DNA from: Valencia hispanica
Lineage: Eukaryota; Chordata; Actinopteri; Cyprinodontiformes; Valenciidae
NCBI GenBank assembly: GCA_963556495.2
Contig: OY747714.1
Span: 50,405,041-50,469,040, forward strand
Length of the DNA stretch: 64,000 nt
Reading direction: 5' to 3'
The translations under genes and the position numbers were made by a program. The notes below the pieces were generated by a model that had not been told where the DNA came from, ran no database searches, and saw only the letters and a program-made list of their open reading frames with translations. Shown piece after piece: positions 46,407-58,943 of this stretch. The stretch's first letter is position 1. Every line of letters starts with the position of its first letter.

Positions 46407-47098
46407 CTAGCTTGGAGATAAAAAAATAGAGACGGATAGGGCCATTAATTCACTACTGCTTAACAGCGGAGAGAACTTGGTGGACCCAAAAGATATAAAT
46501 GATGCTTTTGCAAAGTATTTTGAAAACTTATACAAATCACAGTACCCAGATAATACGGGTAAACAAAAAATCTTTCTGGACCAACTTCAATTTCTGACCC
46601 TAGTGGAGAAGATTGGAAAAAACTTGGACAGAGAACTGACTATTCAAGAACTCAAGGAGGCCCTTAACCATATGAATACCGGTAAAGCCCCAGGTCCAGA
46701 TGGCCTACCTATTGAAATATATAAGAGATTTGCAGATATAATAATACCCCATCTCCTTGAAATGTATAATGTGTCCTATATGAATGGCATTCTACCCCCA
46801 TCTTTAAGATTAGCAACAATTTTTCTCCTGTCAAAGCAAGGAAAAAAACAAACAGATTTGGGCTCTTACAGACCTATATCTTTGATGTCATGTGATACTA
46901 AAATACTATGCAAAGCTCTGGCTTGGAGGGTTGAAACTCACGTTCCTAAATTAATGTTAAATGATCAAAATGGATTTGTCCTTGGCTGTCAAGCCTTCCA
47001 TAATACGCGACGGCTACTAAATATACTATAAGAGAAGCAAGCTGCAATGGATCACGCTCTCCTATCGCTAGACGCAGCAAAGGCGTTCGATAGGATAG

Positions 47099-47537
47099 TG
47101 TTATGGCAAAAAAAGTATCTCAGGGTTTCCATAATAAAGAAGACTTGAGTCCCAGAAGGCGTTTAAGTATTTAATTCAAACATGTCTGGCCAGAACATGG
47201 AGGGGACAGAGTTACTCTACATCACCCTAACCAACCTTTTAACTAACCGCTTAAATAGTATTCAGCAATCATTATTTATCTCTGTAGATGTCTTCTCCAA
47301 CCTTCCCGCCCCGCCTCCAGAGTAACTGCATCATGCGAGTCATATCAACGCATAAAACAGCTCATCCGAAGGCCAGGCTGTTATCTTACTGCCCCAGCGT
47401 CTGTCTCTCTGGTGACCTGACACATATATATCATAAACATTAAGTTGGAGCAATAACCTTGTCATTTTACCCTAGATGCATTCACTAAACAGAAAATATA
47501 CACTTAATTCATAATTGCATAACAATTTTCCACCACA
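47099..47537 (-). mobile_element. ERV-B-family solo LTR in L1
   Basis: 439 bp, inverted TG...CA ends, and the duplicated target ATAG (47095-47098 and 47538-47541). It matches the ERV-B LTRs with several indels and is closer to the 42696 copy (AAAAAAAGTATCTCAGGGTT is shared). No internal sequence, so it is a recombined solo LTR. Confidence 0.93.
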
Positions 47538-47727
47538 ATAGAACGGAACTATCTTTTTGATTTATTAAAGAGATTTGGCCAGGGAGATAAGTATTTGAAA
47601 TGGATCCAATTATTATATACTGGGCCAATTGCAGAAGTTGTAACAAATAGCCAAGTGTCAAAACCTTTTAACCTCTATAGCTCAACTCAACAGGGATGCC
47701 CGTTATCGCCTACTCTTTTCTTATTCG

Positions 47728-49175
47728 TGTCACGTGGTGTGTGGAGAATGGACCCAAACGCACTCGCTGAAGGAAGGTGCAGGGCCCGAGTCTCTTTGGG
47801 TACGCCCCTGGAAGTCTGGCGGAAGGCCCCGGTGGCGGCCCCTGAGGACCTGGAGGTCGGGCGGACGGCCCCGGTGGCGTCCCCTGAGGACCTGGAGGTC
47901 GGGCGGACGGCCCTTAGGTCCTCTTCTGAGGGTCAGGTAGTGCCAAAGATGCCTGGCCGGTAAAGGTCGGCCGAGACAAAGAGAGTCTGGAGGCTCGGAC
48001 GCCTGCTGAGACGAAAGTTCTGGAGGCTCGGACGCCTGCTGAGACGAAGGTTCTGGAGGCTCGGACGCCTGCTGAGACGAAGGTTCTGGAGGCTCGGACG
48101 CCTGCTGAGATGAAGGTTCTGGAGGGTCCTTCTTGACCCTCCCTGGGAGCTCTAGCGACGGGGACGGGTCCTCCCTGACCCTCCCTGGGAGCTCTTGCGA
48201 CGGGGACGGGTCCTCCCTCTCCCTCCCTGGGAGCTCCAGCGACCCATGGGGAAATGTCGCTTGCTGGAGAGCAGCCAAAGTGAAGGCCAGGAAGATTGCA
48301 GGAATGTTGGAGGCTGAGACTGGCTCTGGGACTGGAACGGGCTCTGGAGCTGGAACGGGCTCGCGGACCGGAGCTGGAACGGGCTCGCGGACCGGAGCTG
48401 GAACGGGCTCACGGACTGGAGCTGGCCCGGAAGCGGCCCCACCTTGGCGGCGTTGCTGTCTGCGGTGAGTCAGCAGAAGAGGCTCATGCCGTCAAGGACC
48501 AGTCCCCGGGGAACAGAACGCCAACCTTGTGCCGACGAATGCGGACGGTGAAGGTGCGGCGCTCCGCTCCCCGCTCCCGGAAACAGTCCCGGCGGCGCAG
48601 CGGGACCTACGCCGGCGGACAGATGGTGGAGACGGAGAGGGCGGACCGATGATACGATCCAACGCCTCCCTGCGAACCCTCTCCGCCTCGCTCCGCAGCG
48701 CGGCGAGATCCGGAGCAGAGAACACCCTCCTGAAGTGAGGGAGCACTCCAAGGATTTCCTCAGCTCCGGAGACCCGCACAGGAAGGTGAGGAGAGGCAGC
48801 GAGTCTGGCCAGGTTGCCCCAGACGTCCTGGCGGAGGGCAGCGATCTCCTGGGCGAGTGCTGGGTCCATGTTTAAGGCCGGCTCATTCTGTCACGTGGTG
48901 TGTGGAGAATGGACCCAAACGCACTAGCTGAAGGAAGGTGCAGGATGTTTATTATAGTGAAGTCGTGATGATGGTGGTGAACGGAGACACTGGACATCGG
49001 GCAGGGAAGGAAGACAGCAGGAAGAACGACACACCATGGGGATTGACAATTACTAATGATCCGGCCGGGGGTGAAAGGAAGTGAGGGGTCTTAAAGGCAG
49101 GAGGTGAGTGGGATCAGGTGTGGTTGATGAGACAGACAGGTGAAGACAATGAGGCAGGAATAGGGCAGCGTGACA
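47728..49175 (-). mobile_element. Non-autonomous LTR retrotransposon in L1
   Basis: Bounded by TGTCACG/CGTGACA and the target duplication ATTCG (47723-47727 and 49176-49180). The sequence TGTCACGTGGTGTGTGGAGA at 47728 recurs at 48890-48909. The full LTR is 48890-49175 (286 bp); the left LTR keeps only its first ~57 bp. Internal sequence has no RT. GC-rich, with frames on the minus strand described below. Confidence 0.85.
47730..48869 (-). CDS. Gag-like and Pro/Ser-rich frames of the non-autonomous LTR element
   Basis: The minus-strand frame 48492-48869 begins MDPALAQEIAALRQDVWGNL. It looks like a short Gag N-terminus with a predicted helix and a basic, Ser-rich end. A second frame, 47730-48278, starts MAALQQATFPHGS and is built of repeats: ELPGRVREDPSPS units, then four PEPSSQQASEP units from a 36-bp tandem repeat. 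Neither has a recognised function. The first frame probably packages the RNA using proteins from a related Gypsy element. Confidence 0.45.
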
Positions 49176-51008
49176 ATTCGCAATTGAACCTCTAGCTATG
49201 GCAATACCTAAATCCTCTGAAATGACTGGTATTTCAATTGGGGGCTTGGAGCATCGCATATCCCTTTTTGCAGATGACGTGGTTTTGTACTTGTCCAATA
49301 TGCATAAGTCAATCCAGGCGGTGGACCAAATTCTAAGGCTATTTGGAGAATTCTCAGGATATAAAGTTAACCAAACAAAAAGTTCTCTGTTACTGCTGAA
49401 TAGAAACAACCCTCCAGTTCAAACACAATTTACATGTACTTATGAGGGTTTTACATATTTGGGTATTAAGATAACTTCAGACATAAAAACAATAAACTCT
49501 ATTAATTATGACCCTCTAGTTAAAAAGGCTGGAGAATCCTTAGAGAGATGGGGAGGGATGCCAATCTCAATGATAGGTCCCATTAATATTCTTAAGATGT
49601 CTATCCTTCCAAAATTCTTATATCTGTTCCAATCCATACCGATGCATATTCCAGCCTTGTTCTCCTCTCTTAATAAAACCCTTACCAAATTTATATGGAA
49701 TAGTAAACGTCCTAGGCTGCGTCTATCTCTCCTGTATTTGCCTTATGATGATGGGGGGCTCAAGTTGCCCAACATCAAGCTATACTACTGGGCAGCCCAA
49801 CTTACTGCGGCGACTTGTTATATTTCTTCCAGCGATACTCCATCATGGATACATATTGAGAATAATGAATTGAGACTGCCTCTAGCATCCTATCTCTACT
49901 CAGCTGAAACTAAACAATTGTTAAAAGGTACAAAAAACCCTTTTCTCAAAAATACTGTTGATATTTGGTTCAAAGCACACAAGGCTTTGAGTGAGATTAC
50001 TAAGCTCTCATATTTGTCACCTGTATGGGGAAATAGCCGGTTTAAACCAGGGAGAGCAGACATGGGATTTAAAATATGGCTTAACAAGGGTTTGTACAGA
50101 ATTGGTGATCTATATAGTGATGGGGTACTGATGTCCTTTGAACAGCTAGTAGATACGTTTGGTTTACCTAGAAAACATGTTTTCAAATACTTACAGATAA
50201 GGAGTTTTATTACTACCCTATTAAAATCTACTTCGGAACCCCCACTAACAACTATAGAGGATATAGCCATCCATCATCACCGAGATAAAGGCCTACTGTC
50301 CAAATTGTATTCCATTATGCACAAGGCTCAAAAGAAAGTAGTCTTTCATATCTATGCTCATGGAAAGCCGATCCCCACACAGAGATCTCCAAAGATGAGT
50401 GGAACAACTACTGCCTATTGGCACAAACACCAACTACAAACACTAGATTTAGACTACTACAATATAAATGTCTAGTCAAAACTCCATCTCATTAACCCGA
50501 ATATTCCAGATGTGTGTGCTAGATGTGGGGTGGAAATGGGCACTCTCCTTCATTGTATGTGGCAATGTACAGTACTCCAGTTGTTTTGGAAGGAAGTCAC
50601 TACTTTTATTAATCACTTAACAGGGGGCGTCATGCCACTGGATGGTAAACTTTGCTTGCTGCACATCTTTCCTGATGGATTTAAAGGGTCTGCAAAAACG
50701 AAGAAACTTCTGTCTGCTACAAGCCAAGCATAATATTGCTTTGAGGCGGAAGGACCTACAAGGACCAACGATAAATCAGTGGATCAAGTCAATGACCAGC
50801 AACCTGGCACTGGAGAGGTTGACCTTCATGGCCAAGGGAAAGTTGGAGGACTTTAATGACATGTGGTTTCCCTTTCTATAACTTGTTATATGCTACCAGA
50901 GTGAGCACTGGGCAAGGAGGGAGGGTGGGAGGGGGGTTGGATCTGTATATTGTCTTGTTTGTTTGTGAAAAAAGGAAAAAACCTAATAAAAACATTTATG
51001 GAAAAAAC

Positions 51009-51530
51009 TGCATCCATTGGCCGTGTGTCATCAGGAGACATGGAGATGTACAATTGTGTATCGTCAGCATAACTGTGAAAGTTAATTCCATGTCTTCTGA
51101 TGATGCTGCCAAGAGGGAGCATAATACAGGTTAAAAAGTACTGGGCCTAAAATCGAACCCTGGGGCACACCACATGTGATCTTGTGGACCTTAGAGGAGC
51201 AGGTATCTAAACTTACCATAAAATTCCTGTCTGTGAGATGTGAACCATCTATGAACATCACTAGAGAGGCCAATCTGTTTTAAATGAGTTAAAAGAATAG
51301 TGTGGTCTACTGTATCAAAGGCAGCGCTTAGATCCAGTAGAACCAACACTGTCACCTTCTGAGCATCATAATGTAATCCAAAAAATATTTAAAATCTGTA
51401 AAAGAGCCGTCTCTGTGCTGTGGTTCACCCTAAAACCAGACTGAAATTTCTCGAGGACATTATGAGCGTTAATAAAATCATTAAGTTGAATTAAAACAAG
51501 TTTTTCTAAAGGCTATGGGGGGGGAGTAGC
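51009..51530 (-). mobile_element. L2/Rex-like LINE, minus strand, RT part
   Basis: The continuation of the LINE at 44904-46406. Minus-strand reading gives CGVPQGSILGPVLFNLY (51082-51273) and [13 protein letters not shown] (50886-51122, partly in L1). These are the RT motif B and catalytic YADD regions. 5' truncated near 51530. Confidence 0.8.
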
Positions 51531-51787
51531 TGACCAGGCTGAGGGCGTTTGCCACCTCAGGCCTTTGGGCTTCTGGTGGCAACAGGCCAGCTCCTAGGCA
51601 GCGGAAGTGGCATGACCTCTACCAAAAGGTAAGCTGTTAAGAGAGGATTTACCCCAATTTTTTAATGTGGTTAATATATATCAGCATGCAGTTATAACCT
51701 AGGCCTATTTTGAAGCCTGTTTCTCGAAAAAAGCTTACCTATGAAAAATTAGTATATTTCAGCAACCAAAAGAAGTACTTGAACCAT

Positions 51788-52239
51788 TGTGGTGAAGAAT
51801 TCTTATGTAATTAGGATTTAAGTATATATTCTCTGTCTCGTGAATGTATCTAGGGTAGATGACAAGGTTAAGGGCAACCTTCTTCTTATTTTTCCATCTT
51901 AATGTTTGTATAAGGATCTGTAAGGTCACCAGCGAGACAGATGCCGAGGCGGCAAGATAACAGACCGCCCTCGGATGTGCTGGTTCATATCAAACTGGGA
52001 TGAAATAGCTGTCCAGAGGCGGGGCGTGAAGATTGGAGAAGACGTGCTGCAGAGATAAACAGTGATTGCTGAATACTATTTAAACTGTTAGTCAGAAAAG
52101 TTGGGTAGGATGATGAATGAGCATTCTCTGTCTCCTCATACATGTACTGGCCAGACATGTTTGTATTAAATACTTAAACGCCTTCTGGGACTCAGTCTTA
52201 TTTAATTATGGAAACCCTGAAGTATTTTCTGCCATTACA
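51788..52239 (+). mobile_element. ERV-B-family solo LTR, plus strand
   Basis: Starts TGTGGTGAAG and ends GCCATTACA. The target duplication CCAT is at 51784-51787 and 52240-52243. It shares CCAGACATGTTTGTATTAAA with the full ERV-B LTRs and is the inverse of the others in orientation. Confidence 0.93.
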
Positions 52240-52620
52240 CCATTTTGGTGTCATTGTAAAGGTAACATTGAGTAGAATTGATAGATGTATCATTATGCAT
52301 GTTATCTGTTACTGGTTAGGAGCAACTGAAGATGGAACACAGCAGAAATAGGTGGTTTTTGGCTCCGCCTAAAAAAAATGCATCACATTTTGTAAAATTT
52401 ACCCAATTGATGCCCAACCATCCCAAGAAAACAGCAAAATCTCTTCAAAGGGCTAACTTTTCACAGCCCAAACAGCCCCCGTTATATTCAATGCAGTTTG
52501 TGGTATGGAGTGATTGACAGACTGCTAACCACGCCCCCTCTATTTGCTGCTCATTAGGGCTAATTTTGTTCAGCCCAGAGTTAGACCAAGGCATCAGGCT
52601 TCAGCCAATTACAATGGACA
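52240..52620. other. Spacer before hAT transposase
   Basis: No confirmed terminus of the hAT element was found. Nothing else is recognised. Confidence 0.4.
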
Positions 52621-52665
52621 ATGTGTGGTTTGTGGGTGTGGTTTAGATTAGACAGAGCGGGCACA

Positions 52666-54646
52666 ATGGCTGCGGCAGCTAGCAAAAGTATAAATGAGGT
52701 GGATTATTTAATATCTCACCAGTTTTTGGAAGAGTTTTTGGAAGAGAAAATTGAAGTTAAGAGGTTGAGGGCGGATAGACCAACGGATATTCAAATCCAA
52801 CAAAAGGAAAAGCGGCAAAACCGAAGTTTTTCTGTTGCCTTTCAGCGAAAGGACTGGCTAACGGCAAGTGTAGCTAAACAATCTCTTTTCTGCTTTCCCT
52901 GTCTATTATTTGGAGGAGATACCGCTTGGACCAAACAAGGAATTGTCGATTGAAAACATTTTTTGGACAAAATAAAAAAAAACATGAATGCAGCACAAGT
53001 CACATTGGAAACAGTGTAAAACTGTCAATGTTGGGCAGGGTGAACATCGCCTATCAGCTGGATGAGGGCCACTGCATCGCTGTACAGAGGCACAACAAGC
53101 TGCTGAAAAAAACCAGACATGCATTATCACGGATTTTAGATTGCATAACATTTTGCTGGACACATGAGCTACCACTACGGGGATCAGACAAATCTTCCTC
53201 ATCACTGAATCGGGGTGTTTTTCTGAATCTAGTTAACCAGTTCTCTTTTTTAGACAGTCAGTTGGCAGATCACCTTTCAAATACACAAGTGGCAAAATAT
53301 ACATCCAAAACCAGCCAAAATGAACTTCTTGATTGCATATTAGAAGTTTATCAACAAAAAATAAGGGCTGAAATTTTGGAAGTGCCATTTGTTGCTGTAC
53401 AAGGTGACGAAACCACTGACGTGTCATGTGTGAGCCAGTGGGTCATTCTACGCAGGTACATCACTGAATGCACTGCCGTGGAGAGATTCTTGGGCTTTTT
53501 CCTGCTAGAAGACATATCTGCAGAGGGATTTGAAAAGCTCCTAAAAGAAAAGCTTCAACCGTTTAAACTGGAAGATAAGCTAATTGCCCAGACTTATGAT
53601 GGAGCTGCAGTCATGAGTGGCGCATCCTCCGGTTTGCAGGTTAGGCTCAGGGAGGCCTTTCCTCATGCACACTTTGTGCACTGCTATGCCCATCAGTTGA
53701 ATTTAATCATTCAACAAGCATGCTCATCACTTACACCTGTCAGAATATTCTTTGCAAATCTGTCCCCTAAAAGAACTGCTGTCCTGGATGAAGTGTGCGG
53801 CAGGAGGATTCCAGCCTCGGGCCAAAGACGGTGGAACTTTAAGAGCCACATAGTGTGTTTGAACAAAAAGAAAACCTGAAGGCATGCTTGGAAAAAAATT
53901 ATAATGATCTCATTTGCGACAGCGTGTCAATCCAACAAGCTCATGGTTTGTTCACGTTGCTGGAGGACCAAACTTTTATTTTCTTTTTATCCTTTTTTCA
54001 CCGCGCATTTATGCATGTGGAAGTTCTCTATAACATCCTCCAAAAACAAGCAACAGATCCTTCTAAAACAAGAAAGGCCTTGAAGAACTTTACTCTTTCC
54101 ATAAATGATCTGAAAGAATCACCGAAGATGGAGGAGCCGCACTCTGATGCAGAACCAGGCGCTAAACCTCTGCGCTGGATGCGGGCTGCAGTGTGTGCTT
54201 TGGTCGCAGACCAGTGCTGCAAAATAATGATCGAACTGTCAAAAACTCGATTTGAAAAGGCCCGACAAGTGAACTCATTTGAACTGGTTAACCCCGATCT
54301 CTACACGGATTTTAAAACCAACTTTCCACAGAAACAACTGGACGCTGCATGTGGACATTTCCGAATGATCTGCAAAGAAAAACTGAAAGATGAACTGATG
54401 GTGTCCAGCGGTGCGGAGTTCGCAGGGTTAACTTCTGCCTTATCACTGTTAAGGATGCTGACAGAGAACGATCTTCAGAGCACTTTTTCTGAGACCCTTA
54501 AATTAACACAGATAGCCATCACAACCCCAATGACATCTGCAGAGTCAGAAAAGTGTTTCAGTACACTGAAGAGGATCATGTCGTTTCTCCGCAGTAACAT
54601 GGGAGAGGATAGGTTGAACGGGCTGTATTTTAATGCTGTCCTCTAA
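52666..54646 (+). pseudogene. hAT transposase, ZMYM1-like type, three broken frames
   Basis: The start MAAAASKSINEVDYL lies at 52666. The frame holds a TTF-type zinc-finger segment (FCFPCLLFGG) and ends at TGA (52951-52953). It resumes in another frame at about 52970, at a run of nine A's, and continues to 53878 with FVAVQGDETTDVS (first catalytic Asp), TYDGAAVMSG and HCYAHQLNL. A second frameshift near 53860 leads to the frame ending 54646 with the dimerisation domain (MTSAESEKCFSTLKRIMSFL). All hAT blocks are present but broken. It is probably an old immobile copy; the right terminus is missing because a different gene family follows at once. Confidence 0.85.
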
Positions 54647-54649
54647 ACA

Positions 54650-56961
54650 GAATGAGCCTGAAATGCCTGAATTGGCTTATGCTACAGCTGCAGCTGCATT
54701 CTGGTTGCCGGCAGAAATTAGGAAAGCAATCCCTATTCAGGACCAGAGGTGGATTTCCAACACCCTCTTTCAGTGCGGAAAACTGCGACCAGATCTAAGG
54801 CTGTGGTATGAGCCTCTTGTCCCGGCACTCATCTACCACCAAACGCCAACACCAGACCGCTTCTTTACCCACCGGCTGATGGTCTGGATGCCCTACCACC
54901 TGTGGAAGGTGAGAGTGAGCTGTCCTGGTTGTGGGAAGCAACTGACGGGGTATGGCATCCACAAACGTACACGGAAGATCCTGGACATCGACAGGTATTA
55001 CCTGATGGTGACAGAGATGCTCAGGTGCACTGTTTGTTCTCTGAATTACCTGTCGACCAGCCAGACTCTGCGGGATCAGTTGGATGTGCCTCATCAGAAG
55101 ATGTTCCGCCTGATCATGACACGCAAGTGAGTAAATTAGTTTTGCAAACACACACAGTTTGTGCCATTTAAAATCTTGATTGTGAAGACTTAAATCACTT
55201 ATCTACTATTCTGTTAATCTGTAATTAATCACAACAATGACATGCATTTTCAGGCATGCTTGTGACATTCGTGTCATCCGGCTGTTACGTGACCGCACTC
55301 TAGGGAACAGCCCGGCACGCCTGGTCAAGCAGCTGAAAGAAAATCATGGGGAGGAATGGCTGTCCAGGCTGTATCACTATCTGGGTGAGTGTGCTCACTT
55401 TGTGGATCGGCCAAGCCTCTTCTCCGTGGTGTGTCTGTTGGTGTATGGTAGGGACATCCTCTCTGGCCTGGCTCACATCAAGGCCAGCATCACATCCTGT
55501 TTTGGCTCCATTTTAAAAATGGATTCAACCAAAAGGTTTGGTTTGGGGAGTAGCCAGACCTCCATATCCGGCTGGACGTCTGGCATTTCATGAGGAGACT
55601 GCCTGTTGGCTGTACGACAGAGGCCCATCCCCTTTACCCCCCCCTTCATGGGTTGCTTGTCGGCCTGCATTTTTGAGTGGGATGCAGGTGACCTCAATCT
55701 GTTGCGGCGGGCCAAGAGGGAGCAGCTTCGCCAGAAGGGTGTGCCAGTCATCACCGATGCCCAGGTGGATGCCAGGATCACCAAAAAGGAGCTGAGTCAG
55801 CACTGCCGCCGGAGAACGAGCGGCGAGGCAGCTACCCTCCAACTCATCGAGCCGCTGCTGCAGGAACTAGGAGGAACAAATGGGCGGGATCTTCTGGGGG
55901 TGCCACTGTTAGACCATGTGCGCATGGAGCATATCTGGCGTGTGCAGAAGCGCCATGTTAAGTGCATTCAGGATGTTCCAGGGGTGCAGCTCTACAAAGA
56001 GACAGGAACCACGACGAAGGGGGAGGTGGTCCTAACCTGCTATCGGTGTGCCAGAGGGTCCACATCGCTGGAGTCTTTTCACTGCCACCGCAACAGATTC
56101 ATTCCAGGCTGGTGTGTTTATTTCTAAAGCTAAACAATAGATAATACTGTGCACGTAAAAGTGTTTGTGAAAAGTGTTTTTACACTTTTTGTGCAACTAA
56201 TGTTTCAGTTTTTCTTCAGGGAACAGTGCAAATGCACTGAATTTTCAACTGTACCTCCTGGAAGGTCTGAACAGATGGAACCAAGATCGGGCAGCTGCAG
56301 CGGTTACCAGACGACCATCATCGCTGTTAACCTACTCCGGTGATGTGGCGCACTGTGTCAACACCAACAGCATGAAAGTTTTTGGCAGAGCTTTAATGCC
56401 AGCCTTCAGGCCCCCATCCAAATACACTGGTATGTTTCTTTGAATGGTTAGCTTACAACACATATTTTTTGTTTTCGTGGCTCCTTATTGTTTTTAACAA
56501 AGTTAAAATATTTTTGTTTTGAACCTATCAATGTGCTTGTGTTTATACATGTGCCCCCCCCCCCTGCACATCAGTACCACCTGCCTACCAGCACTGTGGG
56601 CCAAGCAAAGGTGAAGAGGAAGGCTGCCGCTGCAACGCCCAGAGCCAAGAAGCCGCCGTCCCAGAGGCAGATCTTCCCTGCTGCTCCTCCTCCTCCTCCC
56701 TCTGCCCCTCAGCTGCTGATGATGGCTCCAGTGAACTCTCGGGTGCCTCTTTTGTTTGCTGCCCCACAGGCCCTTGCGTATCCTTCTCCCGCCACCCCTG
56801 TGACTCCTGCTGTTCCCAATAGAAAATTAAACAGGAAGGTACTGCATAACACATGCAAAAAGTGTGGACAATATAGAACAGCAGAAACAGGGCACAGTCA
56901 GTATACGGGGATAGTCTACTGCCCATCAGCAGAGACTGTCCCAAAAGAACAGTGGCTTTAG
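54650..56961 (+). pseudogene. Degraded copy of a repetitive fish gene (DUF6729-like)
   Basis: The first exon reads KAIPIQDQRWISNTLF, FFTHRLMVWMPYHLWKV, a C-x2-C pair (CPGCGKQ) and LRCTVCSLNYLS. An intron at 55127-55253 (GTGAGT...CAG) splits a Lys codon cleanly. The second exon runs HACDIRVIRLLRDRTLGNSP to MDSTKR and hits TGA (55591-55593). The same frame resumes to 56127 (FEWDAGDLNLLRRAKREQLR). Later pieces near 56220-56430 (LLEGLNRWNQDR) and 56575-56961 end with a Cys pair (CKKCGQYRTAETGHSQY). I relate it from memory to DUF6729 proteins, which behave like a transposon-associated multicopy family. The function is unknown. Confidence 0.6.
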
Positions 56962-58160
56962 GGCATGAAAAAAATGGACAGATGGACCCTAATGTCTTGC
57001 TGGGCCTGTGCCCTTAGCACAATTTCTTTTACCCCGCTTTAATTCTGCAAGTTTACATTGTTCGTGTTGTTATTTTGTAAAGTGTGTTCAAATTTCATTG
57101 TTGGTAATAAACGTTGAATGAATGAATAAGTGAATGAATGACAAAATACATAAAAGAATGATGAATACACTCCTAGACTGAAATAAAAGTTAAATGAAAG
57201 TTTGGTTATAACAGTAATACATGGGTTTCTGTGTGTTTGTTTGCTAATATGGTCACAGAAACACAAATATTATTTATTATTTATATATTATTTTATTTAG
57301 ATAACAGCTGAAGTGCAGAGGGTGGTAAAGACGTCTGACAGGACAGCTGAGAGGTTTAGGAAAGGCGGTGGGCGGGCTGGCAGATCTGGGCGATCGGGAA
57401 CAGCGAGAGGTCGGCAGAAGAAGCAGACTGGGATGACGAGGATGGAGAACCTGGTGACAGAACGGGGATGTGAGTGATGCTGTCTTTTAACCAGAGTGAT
57501 AGCCAATGAAATGGAGGTGAAGTAAATGAGCACAGGTGGAGGTAGCAGAGTGAGATGAGTTCCTGACAAATATCTAAATATGTCAAGCTTACATTCAGTG
57601 AAATCACAAATAAATCAATGTTCAGTAATCTTTTATTAGTGCATGTGTAATACATTGTTTGGTCATGGTGGGTGAATCGAAACAGGAACCTTCTGGTGAA
57701 TATAAACTCATGAAAATATATATAAAAAATGTGCTTTTAATTGTTTACACTCATTATTCAACTTAAAAACCATGGTTATGTTAAATTAACTGATAAATTG
57801 AATGTATTAAAATCATCTTTTCTCTTCTCTCTTTTGAATCTTTTATTCTTCTTTTTTCCTTTTTCCCCTTTCCTCCCTCCCTTAACCGAGTTTCCTTCCC
57901 CAGCTTTAGCCAACAGCCTAATGATGGTTTTCGGTGCCTTTTAAAAAACAAAACAAAACACATAAGCTTATGGCTTTCGACTTTTATTGATTAAATAAAA
58001 TAAAGCTATGATTTTTAACACCTGTTAATACACTGCAGTTCATATTGTGATGAAACGTGAAATGGATGAATAATTATAGGCTATGTGAATAATTAATAAT
58101 AATTGTCCCCAGCAATTTTTAAACCACACTCAAGTTTATGGTTTTTGTAACCAGTAGTTT
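56962..58160. other. No recognised gene
   Basis: Overlapping minus-strand frames at 57297-57655 have no motif. A pyrimidine-rich tract spans 57810-57900. Confidence 0.4.
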
Positions 58161-58708
58161 TAAATACAAACATAGATTCAGAAGAGAAGCTGCTGCTGCA
58201 GAAAGCAGAGCTGGATTAAAACCACAGACTAATCGACTCATTTAACATTTTCACTGATTGGTATTTATTTTCAGCTGCAGATGTTTGAAATAGACACTGA
58301 CAGGCTCAGCAAAGGGAAATAGATCAAATATAACATTGTCCATGTCCCTAACATGACGCGTCTTTGTGGTAATAAATGGGATCAGAGAAGTGAGGGGCCT
58401 GGGCCCCGGTAGAGCCCCGTGTCTAGCAACGCCCCTGCTGGCCAGTATAAACCAGAGTGTAGATAAGAATAATATTTAATGTTTTGGTCTTCCTAGGTCA
58501 GCGTATGTGAATGCTTTATGTTTACTGTTCCCCCTTGTTGATCAAAGAGCTTCATTAAATCCTCAAACGGAAAGAATAATCCACCGTGATATGACTGTAT
58601 TTCCAGAATGACTAAAATACCCAGTTTGCATTTAGAAAAGAAAAAGGGAAAATAACGTAATTCCTTTGTCTTTATTTTTTACATTTGAATCTGTTCTCAT
58701 CCTTTCAG

Positions 58709-58943
58709 GAAGACATTTCAACAACAGATGGACGGATCTAATGTTTAGGTTTTGATCTCCAGACCAATTGGTGGCGGTAATGCGCCGATTCGTTGTTTAC
58801 TGACAATAAACACCAAGAAGAAGAAGAAGTCGTCGGCGGTCAACCAGCAGCCAGGTTCTCTTTTGTTGGACAAGGAGCCAGAACAGCAGGCGTCCCGGTT
58901 CCGACTGGATCCGCTCCAGAACTCCGGCTGGAAGCTCCATCCA
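58709..58943 (+). other. Putative 5' UTR exon, copy 2
   Basis: Acceptor CATCCTTTCAG precedes and donor GTAAGT follows. It is homologous to 11691-11997 but shorter, lacking a stretch of about 80 bp. Confidence 0.45.

Larger units (their letters stand above)
46477..50881 (+). pseudogene. L1 ORF2 reverse transcriptase, interrupted
   Basis: The RT palm is split across the two insertions but every core motif can be located, with FADD as the catalytic centre at about 49270. A stop TAA lies at 47029-47031, before the first insertion. The thumb and C-terminal domain follow to 50881. The product would nick and reverse-transcribe its own RNA; this copy cannot. Confidence 0.85.
46407..51008 (+). mobile_element. 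5'-truncated L1-type LINE with two nested LTR insertions
   Basis: The target duplication TGCATCCATT is exact at 46397-46406 and 51009-51018, and the 3' end has AATAAAAACA then an A-run. ORF2 parts: 46477-47098 (APGPDGLPIEIYKRF, SYRPISLM, SLDAAKAFDR), 47538-47722 (STQQGCPLSPTLF), 49181-50475 (FADDVVLYL), 50512-50881. Endonuclease is missing. The C-terminal C-x2-C-x8-H-x4-C motif (CARCGVEMGTLLHCMWQC) is present. Frameshifts occur near 50475 and 50730. Confidence 0.9.

Noticed and set aside
48133..48652. Plus-strand Gly/Thr- and Arg-rich ORFs in the small LTR element
   Set aside because: Repeat- and GC-driven shadows; the element's LTR orientation and the Gag-like start favour the minus strand.
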